A program made the position numbers and the translations under genes. From Martinezella lusitana (GTDB lineage: Bacteria > Pseudomonadota > Alphaproteobacteria > Rhizobiales > Rhizobiaceae): DNA of 64,000 nt. Shown here piece by piece: positions 39,043 to 45,845 of the stretch (its first letter is position 1; each line of letters starts with the position of its first letter). The notes beneath the pieces are model-generated. The model worked only from the letters and a program-made list of their open reading frames with translations. It was not told the origin of the DNA and did no database searches. The DNA is taken from positions 62,001 to 126,000 of the forward strand of contig NZ_WUEY01000002.1 in NCBI RefSeq assembly GCF_010668395.1, in the 5' to 3' direction.

Positions 39043-40083
39043 TTACGCGGGTGTCGTTTCCCCCGTCTGCTCTTCAAGCAGATCGGCATAGTGTTCGCGC
39101 GCCACATCCGGATGGGAGCGCAGCCGCGATTTCAACACGTTGCGCGCCACTTCGCGGAAGAGAGGATTGAGCGGATCCTGCGTGACGCCGCGCACCTGTG
39201 CGGCAAGGGCCGGCGGCAGATCGAGAACCGGGATGCTGGCTGCGAGATTGGCACCCAGGAAGAAAGGGATGGAAAGGCGGTCGCCGCCAGCGGCTGGCGT
39301 GACCACCCGGTGAATATTCGCCTTGAGGTAGCCGTTTGAAGCGAGCTCCAGCAGTTCGCCAACATTGATGACGAAGGTTCCGCGCACCGGCGGCGCGTCG
39401 ATCCAGCCTCCCCGACCGTCATCGACCTGCAGGCCTCCAACAACATCCTGCAGCAGGATCGTCAGGAAGCCACCGTCCTTGTGGGCGCCGACGCCCTGAT
39501 CGCTTTCCGTCTGGTCGCGGCCAGGATAGCGCACGATCTTCAGGAGTTGGTTCGGTCCGTTGTTGTAGATCGGCGCAAAGACGTCGGGCTTCTGGCCGAG
39601 CGCCTCGGAAAAGGCCTGCAGCACTTTCAGGCCGACGATCGTCACGTCTTCGATCCATTTGAGGACAGCAGGGCGCAGCTCGGGCAGGGCGGAGGGAAAC
39701 TGGTTCGGTCCAATCAGCCGCTTCCAGGCCGGATCATCGGCGCCGATCTGTAGCTTCTCGCGCTCTGGTCCGAAATCGACCTGCTCTCGCCAATCTTGGG
39801 CACCACGGGTATATTCAAAGCCGGCACGATTGTAGCCGCGAAAATGCGGCGATTTGCGCATCTCGATCTCCAGTTTCTTTTCCTCGGATAAGGAGAAGAA
39901 ACGCCTTGCGAGGCCGGTCAGCTCATCGATCTGCTGCTGCGGAACTCCATGTCCGGTGAGATAGAAGAAACCGAGCGTGCGCGTGACCTCGCGCAGTTGT
40001 GCCAACGCCTGATCTTGTTCCGGATGATCCGGCGCGAAAAGTCTGAGATCGAGCACCGGGAGCGTCTTTGGAGCAATGGTCAT
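39043..40083 (-). CDS. 2-oxoglutarate/Fe(II) dioxygenase of the isopenicillin N synthase family
   Basis: 346 residues. The double-stranded beta-helix carries the metal triad H-x-D in GAHKDGGFLTI near residue 200 and the distal H in ANIHRV near 255, with the co-substrate R-x-S in DRLSIPF near 268. The N-terminal GFFYLTGHGVP is typical of the family. Such enzymes hydroxylate small molecules and consume 2-oxoglutarate. It is not a TauD-type taurine dioxygenase, which belongs to a different family, but its place between a sulfonate transporter and MetY suggests oxidation of a sulfur compound. Substrate unknown. Confidence 0.82.
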   Translation of the reverse strand: MTIAPKTLPVLDLRLFAPDHPEQDQALAQLREVTRTLGFFYLTGHGVPQQQIDELTGLARRFFSLSEEKKLEIEMRKSPHFRGYNRAGFEYTRGAQDWREQVDFGPEREKLQIGADDPAWKRLIGPNQFPSALPELRPAVLKWIEDVTIVGLKVLQAFSEALGQKPDVFAPIYNNGPNQLLKIVRYPGRDQTESDQGVGAHKDGGFLTILLQDVVGGLQVDDGRGGWIDAPPVRGTFVINVGELLELASNGYLKANIHRVVTPAAGGDRLSIPFFLGANLAASIPVLDLPPALAAQVRGVTQDPLNPLFREVARNVLKSRLRSHPDVAREHYADLLEEQTGETTPA

Positions 40084-40101
40084 ATCTGTTTCCTTTCGTG
40101 C

Positions 40102-40398
40102 TCAGACCGGACGTCGCGATGAGCCGAGAACGAGCCCGGCGCTTAATGTCGCCAGGCCTGCCCAGAAGATCACGGAGGAATATCGGGTGATGCCGAGCCA
40201 ATGATTGGTCTTGCATAGCGCCTGGGCGAGATTGCAGAGATCGCTGTTGCCACCGATGCAGGTCGCCGCTTGACCGTAGCTGATATAATTGTTGGCAATG
40301 ACTTCGCTAAACACGATCCACCACCAGGCAAGTCCAACGCTCAGCACGGCGATACCGGCCATGGCAAAGAAAAACGGCAGGCGGCGGTCAGACGTCAT
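40102..40398 (-). CDS. Small two-helix membrane protein with three periplasmic cysteines
   Basis: 98 residues. Two hydrophobic helices (about 9-30 and 75-93) flank a loop holding C47, C55 and C62. Positively charged residues lie at both termini (TSDRR at the start, SSRRPV at the end), which by the positive-inside rule puts the cysteine loop in the periplasm. The start overlaps the ATPase stop by 11 bases, so the two are coupled. It sits between the SsuB-like ATPase and the 2-oxoglutarate oxygenase. I do not recognise the family; an accessory role in sulfonate uptake or thiol handling is possible. Confidence 0.65.
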   Translation of the reverse strand: MTSDRRLPFFFAMAGIAVLSVGLAWWWIVFSEVIANNYISYGQAATCIGGNSDLCNLAQALCKTNHWLGITRYSSVIFWAGLATLSAGLVLGSSRRPV

Positions 40399-41179
40399 GG
40401 GATACCCCGAGCTTTTCAAGAAGCGTCTGACGCATGGCGATTAGGGAAGCATCGTCCCGGCGACGCGGGTGGGGCTTGCTTACCCGGGTATCCGCGATGA
40501 TGCTGGCAGGCCTGTCCCCGAAGACTATGACGCGGTCCGCCAGCAAGAGCGCCTCCTCGACGTCATGGGTCACAAGGAGAGCCGTGAAGCCCGAGCGCTG
40601 CCAGAGCTGCAGCAATTCGTTCTGCATCTTCAGGCGAGTCAACGAATCCAACTTGCCGAAGGGTTCGTCGAGAAGCAAAAGCTTCGGATCATTCACCAGG
40701 GCACGGGCAATTGCCACGCGCTGTGCCATGCCACCGGAGAGCTGATGTGGATAAGCATCGGCGAAGGTGTCGAGTTTGACTAGCTTCAGAATATCGTCGA
40801 CGCGATGCTTATGTTTCTTAAGGATACCGCGCGCGTCGAGGCCCGTCGCAACATTCTTCCAGACGGTCAGCCAGGGGAAGAGCGTGGCGTCCTGGAAAAC
40901 CAGGATGCGTGACGGGTCGGGTCGGACGATCGGCCTGTCATCTTCGAGCAAGCTGCCTTTGGTCGGCGTATCGAGGCCTGCCGCGAGCCGCAGAAGCGTT
41001 GATTTACCGCAGCCCGACGGGCCGAGTAGGGCGACGAATTCGCCGGCTTCAATGTGGATCGTGATGTTTGACAGAACAGGCAGCCGTGTCTTGCCGAGAT
41101 CGAATTCGTGACTCACGTTGTCGATATCCAGGCTGACACTGTGCGAAAAGGACTCGTCCTGGCGAAAGGCGACGTTCAT
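40388..41179 (-). CDS. ssuB: Sulfonate/taurine-type ABC transporter ATP-binding protein
   Basis: 263-residue ATPase of the SsuB/TauB/NrtD group. Walker A is GPSGCGKST near residue 53, the Q-loop region reads VFQDATLFPWLTVWKN as typical for this group, the signature is [15 protein letters not shown] and Walker B is LLLLDEPFGKLD near 175. Its start shares one base with the permease stop (TGATG). Confidence 0.88.
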   Translation of the reverse strand: MNVAFRQDESFSHSVSLDIDNVSHEFDLGKTRLPVLSNITIHIEAGEFVALLGPSGCGKSTLLRLAAGLDTPTKGSLLEDDRPIVRPDPSRILVFQDATLFPWLTVWKNVATGLDARGILKKHKHRVDDILKLVKLDTFADAYPHQLSGGMAQRVAIARALVNDPKLLLLDEPFGKLDSLTRLKMQNELLQLWQRSGFTALLVTHDVEEALLLADRVIVFGDRPASIIADTRVSKPHPRRRDDASLIAMRQTLLEKLGVSHDV

Positions 41180-42177
41180 CAGATGATTCCTTTCTGCCAG
41201 CCGAGCAACCGTTCGCGAACGATAAAGAGCAGCCTCACCAGCCCGGCGCAGATCAATGCCATGACGACGAGCGCGGCATAGACATTCGCATAGGCCGAGT
41301 AGGCAGTATTGAACTGCAGGTACCAGCCGAGACCGTATTTCGCACCCAACATTTCAGCGACGACGAGGACGGCGAAGGAGTAATAGAGCCCCATGAACAG
41401 GCCGACGAAAACATTCGGAAGGGAAGCGGGGATGGCCACTTTGAAGATGAGGTAGCGGTTGGTCGCTCCGAGCGTGCGTGCGACGTCATAAAGCGACCTG
41501 TTAACCTGCCCGACGCCGGCCGCGGTCAGGATCGCCACGGGGATACCGGAGGCGAGCGCCACGAGAAAGATGCTGGCCTGGAAAGTGGTCGGAAAGATGA
41601 AGAAAGTACAGGGGATCCAGGCGCTTGCGGGCACCGGCCCAATCAGCTTCAAAACCGGCATCCCCCAATAGGCGAAGCGCTTGGACCAGCCGAGCGCCAC
41701 GCCGGCCACGAAGCCGACGACAACGCCGGACGTAAAGCCAAGGATCCAGAGACGCCCGGTATAGGCAATGCAAATCAGGATCCGGCTCCAGTCGCTGAGA
41801 TAGACATGAAGCAGCCCTTGCGGCGGGGAAAAGAACGGTTTCGGTAGCCAGCCGAGCTTTGCGGTGAGCAGTTCCCAAAGAGCAAGCCATACCCCGATGA
41901 CCACGAACCATGGGCCATAGTGGGAGAGGGTGCGGGTGGAGTCCGCCGTATGCGGTACGGCCAGCGCCAGCAATAGAAACACCGCGCCGCCGATGGCGAC
42001 AAGAATCGCGAATGCTTCCGTATTCCCCCAGGAAATCACATCCGGCAGAAGCCAGGTCACGGATGCCGCGACGAACCAGGTCACAGCCGCGAACAACCCA
42101 TCCCGCCACAGGAAATCCGATAAGCCAACCTGCCGCTGGGCGATCGCGACGGCGGTGTCGTGTGCGATATCGGTCAT
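41179..42177 (-). CDS. ssuC: Sulfonate/taurine-type ABC transporter permease
   Basis: 332 residues, longer than the usual 260-280 because of an N-terminal extension with about three extra helices (FAAVTWFVAASVTWLLP, FAILVAIGGAVFLLLALAVP). The core has the SsuC/TauC pattern with RLWILGFTSGVVVGFVAGVALGWS and the EAA loop YDVARTLGATNRYLIFKVAIPASLPN near 240-265. The ATG at 42177 lies 10 bases after the binding-protein stop; the open frame upstream overlaps that gene. Confidence 0.86.
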   Translation of the reverse strand: MTDIAHDTAVAIAQRQVGLSDFLWRDGLFAAVTWFVAASVTWLLPDVISWGNTEAFAILVAIGGAVFLLLALAVPHTADSTRTLSHYGPWFVVIGVWLALWELLTAKLGWLPKPFFSPPQGLLHVYLSDWSRILICIAYTGRLWILGFTSGVVVGFVAGVALGWSKRFAYWGMPVLKLIGPVPASAWIPCTFFIFPTTFQASIFLVALASGIPVAILTAAGVGQVNRSLYDVARTLGATNRYLIFKVAIPASLPNVFVGLFMGLYYSFAVLVVAEMLGAKYGLGWYLQFNTAYSAYANVYAALVVMALICAGLVRLLFIVRERLLGWQKGII

Positions 42178-42187
42178 TGCTTCGGTC

Positions 42188-43213
42188 TCACGCGAAGATA
42201 TCGAGGGTAACGCGATTGGCGATTTCGTCGGGATCGGTGCTTTCATCGATCACACCGGTCAGCTTGAGATTGGCGTAGCCCTCACGAACTTCTGCGACCA
42301 GTTCCTTGCCAAACCAATTCTTATGATAGGTGAGAGACGCAAGGACCTCGGTCAGATCTTCAAGCGGCAATCCTGGTTTCAACGTATCGAAATACCATTT
42401 CGCGACTTCGTCCGGATGCTCCGATGTGTACTGGTGGATCTCCAAGTTGGCGGCCGCGACACGTCGGATGATATCCTTGTTGCTTTCGTAGTAGTTGCCG
42501 TTGACCCCGAGCACACAGCAGACACGATCCTGGAAGATGCCTGTCTGAGTATCGTAGATCTTCAGGAAATCATGCTGCTTCTCGTAGGAATATGCCCAAG
42601 GGTCCATATGGGCGACGGCGTCGGCTTCACCGCGCTCGACACCTTCGGCGACCAGATCGAATGGAAAGACCTTCCAGGTAACGTCATGCTCCGGGTCGAT
42701 GCCGGCCTTCGCCAGCGCCACGGAAAACGCCACGCGGGAAGGGGAGCCAACGTCGAACGTTCCGATGGTCTTGCCCCTGAGATCGGCAATCGTCTTGATG
42801 CCGGAGTCTTTTTTGACAAGAAGACGTTGGCAGCCGCCATGCGAACCGTGAAAGAGCTTGACGTCGAAGCCCTGTTCGATCGGCTTCAGCCAGTCATAGA
42901 GCAGACCCGGGCCAGCTTCGGCCTTATGTGTGGCGAGCGACTGAATGAGCGTCTGGCCGCTCGCGCCCTGATAGAATAGTTCAACGTCGAGGCCATGCTT
43001 TGTGTAGATGCCTTTGGAAAGGCCGAAGCCGATCGGCGAATGGCATGCCGCGACTTCCGTCCACTCAAGCTTCACCTTGTCGAGATTGCCCGCAATGGCA
43101 TATTGGCCACGGCCAACGATGGCGCCGATCGAGGCGGCCGCGCCGACTGCGCCTACAGTTTTCAACAGAGTGCGGCGGGAGAGATGATTTTTGGCTGAAG
43201 TCGTGTCGCTCAT
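42188..43213 (-). CDS. ssuA: Sulfonate/taurine-type ABC transporter binding protein, Tat-type signal
   Basis: 341-residue NMT1/SsuA-like receptor. The N-terminus carries a twin-arginine signal (SRRTLLKTVG, then a hydrophobic alanine-rich helix), so it is probably exported folded. Landmarks are the HSPIGFGLSKGIYTKHGLDVELF entry segment near 57-80 and IADLRGKTIGTFDVGSPSRVAF near 140. It starts the operon of permease, ATPase, small membrane protein and dioxygenase. A motif shared with two other sulfur operons lies about 50 bases upstream. Ligand probably a sulfonate or related anion. Confidence 0.86.
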   Translation of the reverse strand: MSDTTSAKNHLSRRTLLKTVGAVGAAASIGAIVGRGQYAIAGNLDKVKLEWTEVAACHSPIGFGLSKGIYTKHGLDVELFYQGASGQTLIQSLATHKAEAGPGLLYDWLKPIEQGFDVKLFHGSHGGCQRLLVKKDSGIKTIADLRGKTIGTFDVGSPSRVAFSVALAKAGIDPEHDVTWKVFPFDLVAEGVERGEADAVAHMDPWAYSYEKQHDFLKIYDTQTGIFQDRVCCVLGVNGNYYESNKDIIRRVAAANLEIHQYTSEHPDEVAKWYFDTLKPGLPLEDLTEVLASLTYHKNWFGKELVAEVREGYANLKLTGVIDESTDPDEIANRVTLDIFA

Positions 43214-43261
43214 GGTCAAAGTCCCCTGTGTCAATAAGAAAGACTATGAAATAGAGGATTT

Positions 43262-43280
43262 AATCTACAGAATTTATAGA
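43262..43280 (-). promoter_or_regulatory. TCTATA-N7-TAGATT motif, copy 3 (before the SsuABC-type operon)
   Basis: On the minus strand TCTATA (43280-43275), seven bases, TAGATT (43267-43262), 49 bases upstream of the binding-protein start. The spacing equals that of the copies at 24277 and 37147. Relative to the regulated gene it is inverted compared with the other two, which is expected if the site is an imperfect palindrome. Confidence 0.55.
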
Positions 43281-43827
43281 CTAAAGGTTTGAAGGCGGTG
43301 GAAATTTCTTTACGCAATCTCCGGTTCCAACGCAGCGATTGCTCTAATCAGCCGCCACACGCGATGATCCGGAAGACTACATTCCACTTTGCCCGGCTTC
43401 CGTATCATCAGCCACATCTACCTTTGTGGCGAACCCATCTGACCTAGTGGATCGGTTTGATGCATGGCTGGGATCGAGGCGGGTGAAGCTCGGTGCTTTA
43501 TGGGAGCGGGCGAAACATGCGGCGCTACTTAAAATTGTTCTACGCAGAATGCACAACCGTTCTTCGGCAAATGAAAATCAGACGGATTGCAATAAGGCTC
43601 TCATCGCTAAGCAACTTGATAGGTTGCTAGGTCGAATGAGAGCAGCGGAAGCGAAACGAACGCGCGATAAGGGCGACCGGGAACGAAAAGGTTGACTTTG
43701 GCGTAGTTCGCGTTCTCGATACGTTGACATCTGGTACTTTTGTCGCCATGGCAATGCCGTGGATTGAATCCGCTGCCTGGACGAGCATCATGTCCGCACG
43801 GCAAAACGGGAGTTCCAGTTCGCGGGG
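43281..43827. other. Intergenic region between the sulfonate operon and the glycan cluster
   Basis: About 550 bases with lower GC than the sulfur genes. A 90-codon frame at 43423-43695 on the plus strand opens with GTG but has no clear ribosome site, mixed third-position bases and no recognisable domain. The remainder contains the presumed promoter of the glycan cluster and nothing else I can name. Confidence 0.4.
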
Positions 43828-44217
43828 TTGCGAGTGGTCGATTTTTTGCGGGTCGGACGATTTCTCGCCGTAGGCGTTATCAATACCGTTTTTGGCTATG
43901 CCAGCTACGCCGTGTGCGTCCTGATTTCCATGCCATTGTGGATTGCGCTTGTCGTATCGATGATCGCGGCCTTGTTGTTCAATTTCATCACCTATGGCGG
44001 ATTGGTTTTCAAAGATCTTTCGCGTCGGAACTTGCCCAGATTCATTATCTTTTACGCCGCATTCGCGGTCATCAACTATAGCGCGCTGCGTGCGCTTGAG
44101 GCGCTGGGGGTCAAGCCGATACTAGGGCAGGCCCTATTGTTGCCCCTGCTTGCGGTTATATGTTATGCGGGGCTCCGGCTGTTTGTGTTTCGCGCGGCTG
44201 CCAGCACAGCGCTATGA
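43828..44217 (+). CDS. GtrA-like small membrane protein
   Basis: About 129 residues with four membrane helices, the size and pattern of GtrA/DPMS2-type flippases (FLRVGRFLAVGVINTVFGYASY at the start, LFNFITYGGLVFKD in the middle). Such proteins are thought to move lipid-linked sugars across the inner membrane together with a GtrB-like glycosyltransferase, which the cluster encodes at 49698. The start is a TTG, or the GTG two codons later; both are weak. First gene of the glycan cluster. Confidence 0.8.
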   Translation: MRVVDFLRVGRFLAVGVINTVFGYASYAVCVLISMPLWIALVVSMIAALLFNFITYGGLVFKDLSRRNLPRFIIFYAAFAVINYSALRALEALGVKPILGQALLLPLLAVICYAGLRLFVFRAAASTAL

Positions 44218-44224
44218 GGATTGG

Positions 44225-44989
44225 ATGAGCGTCGACGCTACGGAAGAGTTCAAGCCAATTCCGGTTAGAAAGGGAAGTGGACCGCTCCACTCTCTGCTCT
44301 ATGGCCTGCGCCTTATCGTCGATCTGCAGCTTCTGACTTGCACCCGTTTTCTGAGACCTCGGTTGGAACCGGTCGAGGGGACGATTCTGGACGTCGGATG
44401 CGGCGAGATGCCGTTCCGGTCGCTCATGAGACCGCAGGTGCGATATACGGGGCTGGATGTGCCTCAGGCAACTTCCTTCGGCATGCGGGACCATAAGGAA
44501 ATCGTTGCCTTCGATGGCACGACCATTCCGTTTCCCGACGCCTGCTTCGATACGCTGCTGTGCACCGAGGTTCTTGAGCATGCCGTCGATCCGGTAACCT
44601 TGATTGCGGAGATGCACAGGGTATTGCGTCCCGGCGGCACGCTGCTCGTAACGGTTCCCTTCGCAGCTCGTGTGCACCACGCACCCTATGACTTTAACCG
44701 ATTTACGCGATTTCGGCTCGTGGCGATGTTTTCCGCCTTCGATGAATTGGAGATCTTGGAGCGCGGCAACGATATTGCCGTCATTGCCAACAAGCTGATC
44801 GTGCTGTGCGTCCGACTGGCCAAGCCAAAGAAAATACGCGACCTGCTGTGGACGGGGCCTTTGTCAGTATTGTTGGCGCCTTGCGCTATTGTCGCGCTGT
44901 TGTCGGCGCACCTGTCGCTTTGCATCGGCGCGGGTTCGAAGAACGATCCTCTTGGTTATGGCGTCGTCGCACGCAAGAGTCCGAAATGA
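44225..44989 (+). CDS. Class I SAM-dependent methyltransferase with C-terminal membrane anchor
   Basis: 254 residues. The SAM-binding motif I is ILDVGCGEMPF near residue 58; FPDACFDTLLCTEVLEHAVDP and EMHRVLRPGGTLLVTVPF are the usual UbiE/methyltransferase-11 features. A hydrophobic stretch near the C-terminus (PLSVLLAPCAIVALLSAHLSL) suggests membrane attachment. AGGA precedes the ATG at 44225. The stop overlaps the next methyltransferase (AAATGA). It probably methylates a sugar or lipid-linked intermediate; substrate inferred only from neighbours. Confidence 0.8.
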   Translation: MSVDATEEFKPIPVRKGSGPLHSLLYGLRLIVDLQLLTCTRFLRPRLEPVEGTILDVGCGEMPFRSLMRPQVRYTGLDVPQATSFGMRDHKEIVAFDGTTIPFPDACFDTLLCTEVLEHAVDPVTLIAEMHRVLRPGGTLLVTVPFAARVHHAPYDFNRFTRFRLVAMFSAFDELEILERGNDIAVIANKLIVLCVRLAKPKKIRDLLWTGPLSVLLAPCAIVALLSAHLSLCIGAGSKNDPLGYGVVARKSPK

Positions 44990-45699
44990 CACAGTTAAAA
45001 TTGCAGGACGAGCGCGGGTTCAATCAGGTCTTCGCTCCCGTTGGCTCGACTCTTGTCAGAGCAAACCGCCGCAACGCCTGGTTCGTCGCACAGGCAAATC
45101 GTGTCAAGGCGAAACGAATTCTTGAAATTGGTAGCGGGACCGGCGAGGCGGCGGCATACGTCGCTCAGCATACGACTGCGGAAGTTGTCGGTGTCGACAT
45201 CAGCGATAGCTTTCTTGTCCATGCCAACGCTACGCATAAAGCTCCCAATCTCCGCTTCGAGAAACTCGATCTCCTCGGCGGGAATCCGCTTATTCTCGGC
45301 AAGTTTGATATGATCTACGGTAACGGGATATTGCATCATCTCGTTGTGCAGCTCGAATCCGTCCTGAGTATCCTGCGATCGATGACGCAAGACGGCGGGG
45401 GTATGGCGTTCATCGAGCCAAACCTGATGAATCCTTACTGCGCCTTCATCTTCGGAACCAGGATCGGCCGCAAATGGGCGCGTCTTGAACCAGACGAGAT
45501 GGCCTTCAGCGCCGCCGGCCTGAGACGAAGGGTGCTGGCATCCGGCTGGCGCGATGTGAGGATAGTGACGAAGGATTTCCTCCTGCCGGGAGTACCCTCT
45601 TCTCTCGTAAAACCCACCCTTGCGGTCGAACCCGCTTTGGAAGCCACACCCCTGACCAGATGGCTGGCGCAATCTCATTTTCTGACTGCAGGAGCGTAG
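44986..45699 (+). CDS. Class I SAM-dependent methyltransferase
   Basis: 237 residues. Motif I is ILEIGSGTGEAAAYVAQHT near residue 45, with VVGVDISDSFL and FDMIYGNGILHHL following, typical of methyltransferase-25/11 enzymes. It begins within the stop codon overlap of the preceding methyltransferase. Two adjacent methyltransferases with different motifs suggest a product methylated at two positions or a two-step modification. Confidence 0.82.
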   Translation: MTQLKLQDERGFNQVFAPVGSTLVRANRRNAWFVAQANRVKAKRILEIGSGTGEAAAYVAQHTTAEVVGVDISDSFLVHANATHKAPNLRFEKLDLLGGNPLILGKFDMIYGNGILHHLVVQLESVLSILRSMTQDGGGMAFIEPNLMNPYCAFIFGTRIGRKWARLEPDEMAFSAAGLRRRVLASGWRDVRIVTKDFLLPGVPSSLVKPTLAVEPALEATPLTRWLAQSHFLTAGA

Positions 45700-45845
45700 G
45701 TCACGTCCGAAGAAATTCGAGCCGCCTGTCAGATCGTCAATAATCGCAACAATCCTGGTAGTTGGCGGATTTCTTCAAGGCCGTCTATGATGTTTCTGAA
45801 GAGCGTAATAGACGGCGGGTATGACGCATATCGCCTGGTACCGAG

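Noticed and set aside
39043..40083. Calling the dioxygenase TauD
   Set aside because: The sequence follows the isopenicillin N synthase family pattern (GFFYLTGHGVP and R-x-S near the end), not the TauD family.
43423..43695. A 90-codon plus-strand frame before the glycan cluster
   Set aside because: GTG start without a good ribosome site, mixed third-position bases and no domain; kept only as a remark in the intergenic entry.
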